This document shows positions 18,710 through 27,772 of a stretch of DNA of 64,000 nucleotides, piece by piece. The first letter of the stretch is position 1. Each line of letters opens with the position of its first letter. A program made the position numbers and the translations under genes. The notes under the pieces are model-generated. The model ran no database searches and was not told where the DNA came from. It worked only from the letters and a program-made list of their open reading frames with translations. Origin of the DNA: Halostella litorea (GTDB lineage: Archaea > Halobacteriota > Halobacteria > Halobacteriales > Natronoarchaeaceae); NCBI RefSeq assembly GCF_004785955.1, contig NZ_SJER01000001.1:434001-498000 (forward strand), read 5' to 3'.

Positions 18710-20672
18710 CGGGGGTCGACTCTCGCGCCGCGGGTGGCTGCGGGCGTCCGGGGGGACGCTCGCCGGCGCGATCGGCGGGGGCCGTCTGGCGGAACCGCGG
18801 AGCCGGCGGTCGGCGGCGGCCGAGCGGGGAAACGCGGGAGAGCCGCGGACCGACGCGGACGGGCGCGACGACTTCCTCTGGCTGAGCGGCGCGATGCTCG
18901 CCGACGCCGGCGTCCGCGACAACGCCCTGGCGTTCGCGGCCCGCAACGACCTCGCCGCGGTGCTCGTCGTTGCGGACCTGACCGCGCCGGACCTGCTCGA
19001 CGGCCTCCGCCCGCACTTCGACGCCGCGGCCGAGTTCGGGGTCGACCTGTGGCTGGACGTCGGCATCCTGCAGGTCCCGGCCGCGTCGGTGGCCGAGGAC
19101 GGGGCCGCCCGGGAGCGCCACCTCGACGGGCTGCGCGACGTCGTGGCGCTGTACCACGACCGGTTCGGCGACGGGCGGGTCGTCCTCTGGCAGGAGGCCC
19201 CCGTCTCGGGCCGGTGGAGCGAGGACGGGAAGTGGACCGACGCGTCCGTCGAGAACCTGCGGTCGCACGGCCCGGCGGTGTTCGCGGCCCAGCGGAGCGC
19301 GGTAAAGGCCGTCTCGTCCGGGATCGACGTGGGTATCTTCCCCCACTTCCCCTACGTCGTCGGCTCGAAGCGGCCGGGCGTGTTCCCGGAACTGGTGGCC
19401 GGGTGCCGGGAGCGCGACGCCCCGCCCGATTTCGCGTTCACGGACTTCTACCGGGGCTGGTACGAGAAGGACGCCGGGGCGGCCCCGGCCGACGCCGCCG
19501 TCCGGAGCCTCGTCACCAACGCGCGGGCGGCCGTCGACGCGCCGGTGTTCTTCATGGCCCAGGCCCACACGATCAACCCGCACCACACGCCGAGCAGGGT
19601 GGCGATGCGGGGGGACCTCCGGACGGCGGCGGACGCGGGGGTCGACGGCGTCGGCTGGTACTCCCGGAACCGGTACGTCCCGACGAAGGTGGGCTTTGAC
19701 CCGTTCCTCCCGAACCGCGGCGACCCCGCCGCGTTCGCCGGCCGGGACGCGGTCTGTACCTTCACGGTCGCCCGGGACCGCTACGCGTACGCCTGGGCGG
19801 CGACCCACCCGACGCGGGCGGGCTACGACGCCGACGCGAAGTTCGACCTCTGGGTCCACGGGGAGGGCGTGGGCTTCCACGAGCACCGCGTCTCGCTCCG
19901 GACGGCGGGGGGCGACTGGGCGTTCGTCGGCGACGCGGCGGGCTACGTCGACGGTGACTACCCGGACGGGCGCGGCCCGGGGGACGGCCCGCACGTCACC
20001 GTCTTCCGGGGGCTCGACCGCGAACGGTTCCTCGGCCGGCGGCTCGACCTCCGGGTCGCGTCCCGCGGCGACGCGACGCTCCGGAGCGTCTCGGTGCACC
20101 CCTTCGCGCCCGACGCGTTCGTCACGGAGCGCCGCGCGGCGGCGCTGGCCGAAGCGGGGGCGGAGACGCCGTGCTGTCTCGGCCGGCGGGCGGTCGACCG
20201 CCGGCTGTCGGCCGGGAGGGAGACGGTCGTCCGCGTTCCCGTCCCCCGCGACGCGCCGGCGCTCCCGCCCGACGCGCTCCTCGCGACGGCCCACGACGGC
20301 GTCCGGGCGGCGCTCCGCGACGCCGAGGCGGAGTCCGGGTTCGATCCTCTGACCCGTTTCGACCTCTGGGTCGACTGTGCGGCCCCGGAGTCGCTGGCGG
20401 CGGTGCGGGTCGGCGGCCGGGACGCGCTCGCGGCGGCCCCGGCGGTCGGACGGGGAGACGAGGCCGCGGTCTGCTACGGCCTGCCGCGGTCGCTGCTCGG
20501 CGGGGGCGCGCTCGCCCGGGCCGAGGTCGACGGGGACGCCGGCGTCGCGGCGCTGTACGCGATGCCGTACGGCGGCCCCGGCGCGTTCACGCCGCCCGAG
20601 CGCACCGCCGAACTCGTCGCCGCCGACCCCGACGCCGCGGCGACGTTCGCGCTGGGTCACGACGCGCGCTGA
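18696..20672 (+). CDS. Large Tat-exported protein, possible TIM-barrel glycosidase
   Basis: 658 residues, GTG start inside the hydrolase gene. The start is supported by the Tat motif SRRGWLRASGG at residues 10-20. Residues ~55-345 read like a (beta/alpha)8 barrel with acidic strand ends (DLWLDVGILQ, VVLWQEAPVSG, FAFTDFYRGWYEKD, VGWYSRN), as in glycosidases. The rest forms beta-rich domains with two related modules (FDLWVHGEG and FDLWVDCAA). No named family is certain. It is a probable cell-surface or secreted hydrolase. Confidence 0.65.
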   Translation: MAGGDGGRLSRRGWLRASGGTLAGAIGGGRLAEPRSRRSAAAERGNAGEPRTDADGRDDFLWLSGAMLADAGVRDNALAFAARNDLAAVLVVADLTAPDLLDGLRPHFDAAAEFGVDLWLDVGILQVPAASVAEDGAARERHLDGLRDVVALYHDRFGDGRVVLWQEAPVSGRWSEDGKWTDASVENLRSHGPAVFAAQRSAVKAVSSGIDVGIFPHFPYVVGSKRPGVFPELVAGCRERDAPPDFAFTDFYRGWYEKDAGAAPADAAVRSLVTNARAAVDAPVFFMAQAHTINPHHTPSRVAMRGDLRTAADAGVDGVGWYSRNRYVPTKVGFDPFLPNRGDPAAFAGRDAVCTFTVARDRYAYAWAATHPTRAGYDADAKFDLWVHGEGVGFHEHRVSLRTAGGDWAFVGDAAGYVDGDYPDGRGPGDGPHVTVFRGLDRERFLGRRLDLRVASRGDATLRSVSVHPFAPDAFVTERRAAALAEAGAETPCCLGRRAVDRRLSAGRETVVRVPVPRDAPALPPDALLATAHDGVRAALRDAEAESGFDPLTRFDLWVDCAAPESLAAVRVGGRDALAAAPAVGRGDEAAVCYGLPRSLLGGGALARAEVDGDAGVAALYAMPYGGPGAFTPPERTAELVAADPDAAATFALGHDAR

Positions 20673-20762
20673 CCCGCGGCTCCCGGAACCGCCGGACGGC
20701 GAAAATTAACTCGATTACGAATCACAGTACGCTTTTGAGGACGGAAGTGCGATCCTACGGTG

Positions 20763-20891
20763 ATGCCCGAAATCACGGTGTCCGACAGCCTGTACAACAA
20801 ACTGGAGGAGGCGGCCCAGGACAACGAGCTCGACGATGCGCTGTGGGAGATGGTGTACCTGTTCGAGCGCGGCAACAACCCCGCCGAGTAA
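20763..20891 (+). CDS. 42-aa conserved-type small acidic protein
   Basis: The frame starts MPEITVSDSLYNKLEEA and ends GNNPAE. It has a short beta strand followed by two helices, like the small CopG/RHH-like or DUF7557-type proteins of haloarchaea. The ATG at 20,763 gives a complete compact fold. It ends 1 base before the convergent GTPase gene's stop. Its role is unknown; DNA binding is possible but not shown. Confidence 0.65.
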   Translation: MPEITVSDSLYNKLEEAAQDNELDDALWEMVYLFERGNNPAE

Positions 20892-20892
20892 C

Positions 20893-22086
20893 TCAGTTCG
20901 TCGACACGATTTCTACGACGTCGCGGTTCGAGAGCGTCGCGTCCGCGGCGATCTGTCGCTCCGTCCGGCAGTCGACGGCGTGGAGGAAGCCGTCGCCGAT
21001 GTCGGAGTGCAGGTGGTAGGCGAAGTCCTCCGCCGTCGCGCCCGCCGGGAGGACGAAGCAGTCGCGCAGCACCTTCCCGTCGTCGGTGACGATGCCGTTG
21101 GCCGAACCGGGGAAGACGGCGACCGCGCCCAGTTCGTCGAACAGCGCGGTCTCCAGCGTCCGCTGGACGCCCGTGCCGCCGAACGAATCGAGGAACTCGC
21201 CGATGGCGTCGAGGCCCGTTTCCTGTTCCGCGTCGACGTCGCCCGTGACCTCGAAGTCGCCGTCGCCGGCGCGGTAGTCGACAGCGCCGCCCTCGTCGGC
21301 GGCCTTCAGCGCCTTCTCAGCGTGGGCGCTGGCCGGGACGACGGTGAGGTGCTCGTACTCGGGGTCGTTCGTGATGTCCTCGTAGTTCGCCTGCGCCGCG
21401 GGCGTGTCCATCTTGTTCGCCGCGATCACCATCGGCTTCGTCCGCTTGCGGATCTCGCGGGCCAGCGCCTCGCGGTCGTCGGCGTCCCACCCGTCCGGGT
21501 CGAGCGGCAGGTCCAGCGAGAGGACGACCTGCTTGATCTCGTCTTTGTTGGTGCGGAACGCGCTCATCTGTTCGGCGAGGTCGACTTCGACCTTCGACTC
21601 CTCGCCGTCGTAGCCCGAACGGTGGCGCTCGATGCCTTTCTCCAGCACGTCGAGGTACCACATGTCGAGTTCGTTCTCCAGGAAGTCGATGTCCGCCCGG
21701 GGGTCGTGGCCCTCGGTGGGTTCGCCCTCCAGGTCGGTCTCGCCTGAGAAGTCGACGACGTGGACGAGCACGTCCGCCTCGTTGAGGTCCGTGAGGAACT
21801 GGTTTCCGAGGCCCTCGCCCTGGTGTGCGCCGGGGATGAGCCCCGCCACGTCGACGAGTTTCACCGGGACGAACCGGGTGCCGTCCTCGCAGTAGCCCGT
21901 CTCCGGGGTGCAGGTCTCGCCGAACTCCGGCGCGGCGCAGTCCACGCGGACGTACGCCTCGCCGACGCTGGGGTCGATGGTCGTGAAGGGGTACGCCCCC
22001 TCCGGTACGTCGTTCATCGTCGCCGCGTTGAAAAACGTCGACTTCCCGACCGAGGGCTTGCCGACGAGGCCGATCTTGTAGGTCAT
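20893..22086 (-). CDS. YchF/Obg-family GTPase with TGS domain
   Basis: 397 residues. G1 is GLVGKPSVGKSTFF, G2 lies near PFTTIDP, G3 is DVAGL(IPGAH) and G4 is NKMD in VIAANKMDTP. The canonical NKxD predicts GTP rather than the ATP preference of bacterial YchF, whose motif is NxxE. The C-terminal ~80 residues form a TGS domain (VLPAGATAEDFAYHLHSDIG). The family associates with ribosomes or translation factors. The ATG at 22,086 starts directly at the first strand; a 19-residue upstream extension is unlikely. Confidence 0.92.
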   Translation of the reverse strand: MTYKIGLVGKPSVGKSTFFNAATMNDVPEGAYPFTTIDPSVGEAYVRVDCAAPEFGETCTPETGYCEDGTRFVPVKLVDVAGLIPGAHQGEGLGNQFLTDLNEADVLVHVVDFSGETDLEGEPTEGHDPRADIDFLENELDMWYLDVLEKGIERHRSGYDGEESKVEVDLAEQMSAFRTNKDEIKQVVLSLDLPLDPDGWDADDREALAREIRKRTKPMVIAANKMDTPAAQANYEDITNDPEYEHLTVVPASAHAEKALKAADEGGAVDYRAGDGDFEVTGDVDAEQETGLDAIGEFLDSFGGTGVQRTLETALFDELGAVAVFPGSANGIVTDDGKVLRDCFVLPAGATAEDFAYHLHSDIGDGFLHAVDCRTERQIAADATLSNRDVVEIVSTN

Positions 22087-22195
22087 TACGTCCGCTGGGC
22101 GGGCGCGCAACGAAAGGGTTACCAAACAACCCCGCCTCGTCACTGCGTCGCACTCACACGCGCCCAGCAGGCGGGTCGCCCCACCCGCACACGCG

Positions 22196-22930
22196 CTACG
22201 CCCCGTCGTCTTCGTCGTCCTCGTTGTCCTCGAAGGACTCCGCGACCTCCGGCGGCGTGTCGTCGTCCTCGTCGCCGTCCGTCCCGTCCGCCATGCTCCC
22301 CTCGTCGCCGTCCGTCTCGACGGCCATGCCCTCGTCGTCCTCGCCCTCCGGTTCGTCTTCCGCGTCCGAGTCGGACCCGAGGTCGATGCCTGTCTCGCCC
22401 TCGCCCGCGGTCCCCACGTCCGTCTCGTGTTCGTCGCCCGCGGGCGTCTCCTCGGTCGTCACCTCGTCGGCGTCCGCTTCGGGGTCGTCGTCCTCCTCGG
22501 TCAGTTCGTCGTCCTCCGTCATCTCGTCGCTCGCCGCCATGTCCGACTGCATGTCCTCGGGGTGCTCGTCCGGCCCGTCCAGTTCGACGTCGGTCATCCC
22601 CGACGCCCCGTCGTCCCCTTCCGTCCCGGGAGCCACGTCCCGGACCGTCTCCGTGAGGTCGCCGGCCGGGAGCGTCCCCCCCTCACTCCGCGACCGCCGC
22701 TGGAACAGGCCGACGGCGAGGGCGATTACCCCGAACGCGACCCGCCGGCCGCGCCCCTCCGCGGAGCGGAGGCCGCGGACGATCCAGAGCAGTCCGGTGG
22801 CGACGGCGAGGCGTCCGGACCTCGCTTCCTCGACGAGTCGTCCGCGGACCCCCCCGTCGGAGTCGGTCGTCTCCTCGGTCTCGCGTCGGTCCTCCGCCGT
22901 TCGTGCGCTGAGAAGGCTCGTGAGTCGCAT
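22196..22930 (-). CDS. Protein with basic/hydrophobic N-terminus and long acidic tail
   Basis: 244 residues. Residues ~25-80 contain two moderately hydrophobic stretches, suggesting a membrane hairpin. From ~90 to the end the chain is nearly all Asp, Glu, Gly, Ser and Thr and would be disordered. The acidic tail resembles other haloarchaeal surface or membrane proteins of unknown role. The ATG at 22,930 is chosen over one 30 bases earlier because it begins a cleaner MRLTSLLS start. Confidence 0.6.
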   Translation of the reverse strand: MRLTSLLSARTAEDRRETEETTDSDGGVRGRLVEEARSGRLAVATGLLWIVRGLRSAEGRGRRVAFGVIALAVGLFQRRSRSEGGTLPAGDLTETVRDVAPGTEGDDGASGMTDVELDGPDEHPEDMQSDMAASDEMTEDDELTEEDDDPEADADEVTTEETPAGDEHETDVGTAGEGETGIDLGSDSDAEDEPEGEDDEGMAVETDGDEGSMADGTDGDEDDDTPPEVAESFEDNEDDEDDGA

Positions 22931-23018
22931 CGTCGTCGCCCGCCCTACCACGGCGACCAAGTTAAACGGCGACCCGCCGGCGGCTCGTCGGATCGCCCGA
23001 AAAGGCGGTATGGTCGGC

Positions 23019-23465
23019 TTACGCGGCCGCGATCGCCCGCTCGGCGTACCACACCAGCGAGAAGTCCCGCGGGCTCGGGAGCGCGCAGGCGAACCAGCCG
23101 AGCGTCGCGGCGACGAGGGCCGGCTCCCCGGCGGCGGTCGGGTCCGGCAGCGCGCCCGCGGCGACCAGCGCGACCGGCGCCGCGAGCGCCAGCGGCGAGA
23201 GCGCGGCGACCCGCAGGAGCCACGGCGAGGTGTCGTCCGGGAGCCGGCGCGGCGTCACCGCGGCCCACGTGCCGAGCGCGCCGGCCCGGAGGAGCGTCGC
23301 GCCGTCCCGCGCCGGGAGCCACTCCACGTCGTAGGGGACGCCGCCGAGCGACAGCACCGCGGCGTGGCAGCCCTCGTGGGCGACCGTGCCGACGCCGACG
23401 GCGAGGCAGAGCGCGACGGTCGCGGCGACGAGGTCGAGTACCGCGGCGGGGAGGTCCGGAACCAT
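23019..23465 (-). CDS. Small membrane zinc-metallopeptidase-like protein
   Basis: 148 residues with four hydrophobic segments. An HEGCH motif (HExxH, ~30-34) sits inside the first helix, as in membrane-embedded M50-like or DUF3267-type peptidases. A third ligand is not obvious: the family normally uses a later Asp or Glu, and the candidate here is the Asp in SPRDFS near the C-terminus. Intramembrane proteolysis is inferred from the motif and its position. Confidence 0.65.
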   Translation of the reverse strand: MVPDLPAAVLDLVAATVALCLAVGVGTVAHEGCHAAVLSLGGVPYDVEWLPARDGATLLRAGALGTWAAVTPRRLPDDTSPWLLRVAALSPLALAAPVALVAAGALPDPTAAGEPALVAATLGWFACALPSPRDFSLVWYAERAIAAA

Positions 23466-23593
23466 CGAAAGCTGTGCTTACCACCGCGATCGCCCCATAT
23501 TAATCCCTCGTTTCGCCGGCAGGTCCGGCGGGACGACGCGTCGACCCCGACGCGGCGCCCCGATTGAAGTGCGTGGGTTGCGAACGGTCGACC

Positions 23594-24031
23594 ATGTACG
23601 ACGACCTGCTGATGCCGACCGACGGGAGCGAGGGGACGGTGACGGCGCTCTCCCACGCCCGGGAGATAGCGGCGAACCACGGCGCGACCCTGCACGTCGT
23701 CCACGTCGTCGACCGCCGGGTGTACCTCGCGGCCGGCAAGGACGAACAGGACGAGGTGCTGGCCGGGCTGGAGGCGGACGGCGAGGCGGCCGTCGATACC
23801 GTCGTCGACCGGCTCGACGGCTCCGGGCTGGACGTGGTGACGGCGGTCCGGGAAGGGATCCCCCACCGCGAACTGCTCGACTACGCCGACGAACAGGAGA
23901 TCGACCTGATAACCATCGGGACCCACGGCCGGTCCGGCCGGGACCGCATCGTCAACATGGGCAGCGTCACGGAGAAAGTGGTCGACAGCTGCGAGCGGCC
24001 GGTCCTCGTCGTCCCGCTGGACGACGCGTAG
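23594..24031 (+). CDS. Universal stress protein (UspA family)
   Basis: 145 residues, one Usp domain. The ATP-binding pattern is present: DDLLMPTDGSEG at the N-terminus and GTHGRSGRDRIVNMGSVTEKVV (G-2x-G-9x-G-S/T type) near the end. The family binds ATP and takes part in stress responses; the specific trigger is not known. The ATG at 23,594 starts the first strand. Confidence 0.92.
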   Translation: MYDDLLMPTDGSEGTVTALSHAREIAANHGATLHVVHVVDRRVYLAAGKDEQDEVLAGLEADGEAAVDTVVDRLDGSGLDVVTAVREGIPHRELLDYADEQEIDLITIGTHGRSGRDRIVNMGSVTEKVVDSCERPVLVVPLDDA

Positions 24032-24040
24032 CGCCGCCAG

Positions 24041-25321
24041 CTACCGCCGCCGGCGAAGCGCGACCAGCGCGCTGCCGAGCGCGACTATCGCCGCGCCGGC
24101 CGTGAAGCCGGGCAGCCCGCCGCCGTCCGAGCTCCCGTCGCCCTCGGTGGTCGTGGGCGTGTCAGTGGTCGTGTCGGCCGTCGTGGTCGTCGTGGTCGTC
24201 TCTTCGCCGCCCTCGTCGACGCCCTCGACCGTGACGGCCTCGGAGCTGACGCCCCCGCTCTCGGCCGTGACCTCGAACTCGCCGGCCTCCGTTATCGGGA
24301 CGCTCAGGACGCCGTTGGCGTCGGTCGTGCCGACCTCCGTGTCGTCGCGGTAGACGGCGGCGTCGCCGACGACCTCGCCGTACTCGTCGGTGACGACGAC
24401 CCGGACCGTCCCGCCGACCGCGACGCTCGTCTCGGACGCGTTGACCGACAGCGTCGGCGTCCGGGTGACGTTGTACGTCACCGCCAGCGACTCCTGTTCG
24501 CCCACGTCGAGTTCGCCCTCGACGGTGTCGTAGTCAGGGTGTTCGACGGTCACGTCGTACTCCGTGTTCACGCCGAGGCGGGTCGCCGCCTCGCCGTTCC
24601 GGTCGCTCGTCGTCACGGTGGCGACCGTCTCGCCGTCGTTGGCTATCGAGACGGACGCGCCGCCGACGGGCGTGGCGTTCTCGAAGTAGGCGTCGAGGAC
24701 GGTGACGTCGACGTTCGCCCGCGCGCCCTCGATGCTAACGGACTCGGTCACGGTGCCCTCCACGTAGAACTCGCTGGTCGACTCCAGGTACCCTTCCTTG
24801 ACCACCGTCGCGGTGTACGTGCCGGCTTCGACGTCGTCGCTCTCGAAGACGCCGTCTGCGTTCGTCCGGCCGCGCTCGACGGTCCGGAGGTCACCCTCCT
24901 TCTTCAGGACGACCCGCGCGTTCTCGACCGCGCCGCTCCCGTCGCTCACCTCGACGACGGCGGTCGACCGGGGGTAGACGGTCACGTTCTCGGTCGCGGA
25001 GTCGGTCACCTCGCCGATCCGGGCCGGGAAGTTTCGCACGTAATCACCGTGTGACACGTGTACCTCCGGCGTGACGCCGCGGGGGACGTCGACGAGCGCC
25101 TCCCCGTTCGAGTAGGTCCGCGTCTCGTTGTACCCCCCGTCGTACGTCACGTTCACGTCGGCCCTCCCGACCGGGTTCCCGTCGTCGTCGACGACGGTCA
25201 GTTCGAGCGTCACCAGGTCGGCCGTCTCCGTTCCACCCTCCGTACCCGCCGCCGCCGGGGCCGCGGCGCCGAGCATGCTCGTGACGAGAAGCGCGGCGAC
25301 GAGTCCCGCTGTTCGATGCAT
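24041..25321 (-). CDS. Cell-surface Ig-like repeat protein with PGF-CTERM sorting signal
   Basis: 426 residues. A Sec signal peptide (cleavage ~25, AAAG) precedes four to five Ig-like/carboxypeptidase-regulatory-like modules with a recurring DGxxVxxATVxVxxG design. A Thr-rich stretch (~385-398) follows, and the C-terminus has LPGF, a hydrophobic helix and an Arg cluster. That tripartite end is the PGF-CTERM signal cut by archaeosortase A, with transfer to a lipid anchor. The protein would be displayed on the cell surface and probably O-glycosylated in the Thr run. Confidence 0.85.
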   Translation of the reverse strand: MHRTAGLVAALLVTSMLGAAAPAAAGTEGGTETADLVTLELTVVDDDGNPVGRADVNVTYDGGYNETRTYSNGEALVDVPRGVTPEVHVSHGDYVRNFPARIGEVTDSATENVTVYPRSTAVVEVSDGSGAVENARVVLKKEGDLRTVERGRTNADGVFESDDVEAGTYTATVVKEGYLESTSEFYVEGTVTESVSIEGARANVDVTVLDAYFENATPVGGASVSIANDGETVATVTTSDRNGEAATRLGVNTEYDVTVEHPDYDTVEGELDVGEQESLAVTYNVTRTPTLSVNASETSVAVGGTVRVVVTDEYGEVVGDAAVYRDDTEVGTTDANGVLSVPITEAGEFEVTAESGGVSSEAVTVEGVDEGGEETTTTTTTADTTTDTPTTTEGDGSSDGGGLPGFTAGAAIVALGSALVALRRRR

Positions 25322-25444
25322 ACTCGCGGTGATGGGTACGCCTCACTTAAAATTCGCCCTTCGTAGTGTAGTTTATCATACACCCGGCGGCGAATCGTCG
25401 CCCCCTCCACAACGCTCTTGTCGCCGTCCCGCCATTCGTTCCCC

Positions 25445-26734
25445 ATGACCGCGACCCGGACCGTGGAGCTAGAGGGCCATATCATCGACTCGGGGATGAT
25501 GGGCCGGTGTTTCGGCCTCATCATGGACATGGGCGGCTCGTTCGAGGTCGAGCAGTTCGACATCGGCCGCCACAAGCACGCCGAGTCGTACGCCCGGCTG
25601 GCCGTCTCGGCTGACACGGACCACGAACTGCAGGCGATCCTCCACGAACTCCACCAGAACGGCGCGACGCTGCTCGACCCCTCCGACGCCACGCTGGAGC
25701 CGGCCCCCGCCGACCAGGTGGTTCCGACCGGGTTCTACTCGACGACGAACCACCCGACGTTCGTGCGGGTCGACGGCGAGTGGCTCCCCGTCGACGACAT
25801 CGAGATGGACTGTGCCGTGGTCGTCGAGCGAGGGGTGCAACGCACCCCTGACGGGTCGAGCGGCGACGACACGGAGCCGCGAGACGGCGCGGACGGCGGC
25901 CCCCGGGCCTACACCAAGGTGCTGAACGCCGTCGAGGAGGGCGACATGATCGTCACCGGCGAGGCCGGCATCCGGGTCGAACCGCCCGAGCGCCCCCGCG
26001 GCGACGAGGGCGGCGCGTTCGGCTTCATGCAGGGCGGCGTCTCCAGCGAGCGCCCGTCCGAGTCGCTCATCGCCAAGGTGGCCGACGCCGTCGAGCAGAC
26101 GAAGGAGGACGGCGGCGACGTGCTGGCGGTGTGTGGCCCGGCGCTCATCCACTCCGGCGCGGCCGACGACCTGGCCCGCCTCGTCAGCGAGGGGTACGTC
26201 GACGGCATCTCGGCGGGCAACGGCTTCGCCGTCCACGACCTCGAACGCGGCCTGTACGGCACCTCGCTCGGGATGGACATGGAGACGATGGAACACCCCC
26301 GGAAGGGCCACAAGCACCACATCTACACCATCAGCGAGATCATCCGCGCGGGCGGCATCGAGGCCGCCGTCGAGGACGGCGTCGTCACCGAGGGGATCAT
26401 GTACGAGTGCGTCGAGAACGACGTGCCGTACGTCCTCGCCGGGTCGATCCGCGACGACGGGCCGCTACCGGACACGATCACCGACGCCGTCGAGGCACAG
26501 AACGCCATCCGCGAGCAGGCACGGGAGGCCGACATGGTGCTGATGCTCGCCACCCTGTTGCACTCCGTCGCCGTCGGCAACTGCCTGCCCTCCACCACGC
26601 GGGTCGTCTGCGTCGACATCAACCCCTCCACCGTCACCCAGTTGCTCGACCGCGGGAGCGCTCAGGCCATCGGCATGGTGTCGGACATCGGCACGTTCGT
26701 CCCGATGCTCGCCGACAACCTGCTCGACGAGTAG
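25445..26734 (+). CDS. TIGR00300 / ornithine-cyclodeaminase-type protein (LOR/SDH domain)
   Basis: 429 residues. The N-terminal domain (~1-110) has the LOR/SDH pattern RTVELEGHIIDSGMM. The C-terminal Rossmann-like part carries VCGPALIHSGAADDLARL and LPSTTRVVCVDINPSTVTQLLDRG. Archaeal members are reported to convert ornithine to proline. Compared with the usual domain boundary, residues ~128-155 form a hydrophilic in-frame insertion with a hairpin at DNA level (25,831-25,849). The ATG at 25,445 gives the family length. Confidence 0.85.
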   Translation: MTATRTVELEGHIIDSGMMGRCFGLIMDMGGSFEVEQFDIGRHKHAESYARLAVSADTDHELQAILHELHQNGATLLDPSDATLEPAPADQVVPTGFYSTTNHPTFVRVDGEWLPVDDIEMDCAVVVERGVQRTPDGSSGDDTEPRDGADGGPRAYTKVLNAVEEGDMIVTGEAGIRVEPPERPRGDEGGAFGFMQGGVSSERPSESLIAKVADAVEQTKEDGGDVLAVCGPALIHSGAADDLARLVSEGYVDGISAGNGFAVHDLERGLYGTSLGMDMETMEHPRKGHKHHIYTISEIIRAGGIEAAVEDGVVTEGIMYECVENDVPYVLAGSIRDDGPLPDTITDAVEAQNAIREQAREADMVLMLATLLHSVAVGNCLPSTTRVVCVDINPSTVTQLLDRGSAQAIGMVSDIGTFVPMLADNLLDE

Positions 26735-26851
26735 CGCCGGACGAACGCCCGCTTGCCGCGCCCGACGGTAACTTCCCCGACCGGTAACCCGGCGGAGGCG
26801 TTGCCCCACGCTCAAGGCGCTCGGCGGCGACGTTCGACTCGGGTGGGAGCT

Positions 26852-27772
26852 ATGCAGGACAGACAGGCGTTCCGCGAGCGGCGCACGTACGGGCCGAACG
26901 ACCAGTTCGAGGGGGCGGCCGGCGACCGGCAGGAGGGCGTCGGCGACCTCCGCCGGGGCGGCCAGGCCCGCCACTCGTCCGGCGACCGGTCCCGCGAGGG
27001 CTGGAGCGAGGGCGACATGAGCCAGGACCGCCGCGAGACGGACGACCGACCCGGCGGTGAACGGGCAGGCGGCGGGCGGCGCTACGGCCGCCGGTCGCGC
27101 GAACTCGGCGAGGACCGGACGGACCGCGGCACCAGCGGCGGCCGCTGGACCGGCAGCAGCGACGCGGCAAACGACCGCGAGACGACCCGCGAACACGCCG
27201 GGCGCGACGAGGAGGGCCGCACGGCCCGCGCCGGCTTCGGCGACGTCGGGCCGATGTGGGGCGAGAGCGAGCGCGAACCGGCGCGCAGCCAGGGGTACGG
27301 CTCGGGCAGCGAGGAGTACGGAGCCGACGAGAGCGACGTGACGCGGCGGAACCTGGAACGGGGGACGCCCGCCTACTCCGAGCGCGACGAGTCCGAGTAC
27401 GGCGGCGCTCGCCGCGAGTCGCGCGACGAACGCGGCGGGGACGGGTCCGCCACGAACCCCTCCGCGACGGACCGGGGCACCGACCGGCACGAGCGGGCCA
27501 CGGGGCGGGGCACGCAGCGCGGCGACCCCCAGTCGAGCGACCGCGCGGGCCAGCAGTCGAACCGGCAGCACGGCACCCGGCGACGGAGCCGCGTCGCGAG
27601 GCGTAACCCCTCGGAGGGGAGCAAGCGCAGCGGCTCTCAGTCGGACGAGGCCGAGACGGGCGACCGGGAACGGCGCACGACCCGGGAGCGCGACCGGCGG
27701 TTCGGGAGCCGCCGCGGGCACGGCAGTCGGCGGCGCGAGGGCGAGGAACGCGAGGACCGGCGCGAGCGCTAG
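26852..27772 (+). CDS. Disordered Arg/Gly/Glu/Asp-rich protein
   Basis: 306 residues, almost no hydrophobic residues, rich in Arg, Gly, Ser, Asp and Glu from end to end. Repeating pieces such as RRSRELGEDR and short Tyr-Gly motifs (GYGSGSEEYGADE) suggest a disordered, charge-patterned chain. I recognise no family. A purine-rich GGGTGGGAG run lies just before the ATG. An equally long frame exists on the other strand but is Ala/Pro/Arg-rich in the way antisense frames of GC-rich genes are. The stop shares a CTAG with the convergent stress-protein gene. Confidence 0.55.
   Translation: MQDRQAFRERRTYGPNDQFEGAAGDRQEGVGDLRRGGQARHSSGDRSREGWSEGDMSQDRRETDDRPGGERAGGGRRYGRRSRELGEDRTDRGTSGGRWTGSSDAANDRETTREHAGRDEEGRTARAGFGDVGPMWGESEREPARSQGYGSGSEEYGADESDVTRRNLERGTPAYSERDESEYGGARRESRDERGGDGSATNPSATDRGTDRHERATGRGTQRGDPQSSDRAGQQSNRQHGTRRRSRVARRNPSEGSKRSGSQSDEAETGDRERRTTRERDRRFGSRRGHGSRRREGEEREDRRER

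Noticed and set aside
26465-27721. 418-aa minus-strand frame opposite the disordered protein
   Set aside because: It is Ala/Pro/Val/Arg-rich without any recognisable domain and overlaps the well-supported enzyme gene ending at 26,734, as antisense frames in GC-rich DNA commonly do.
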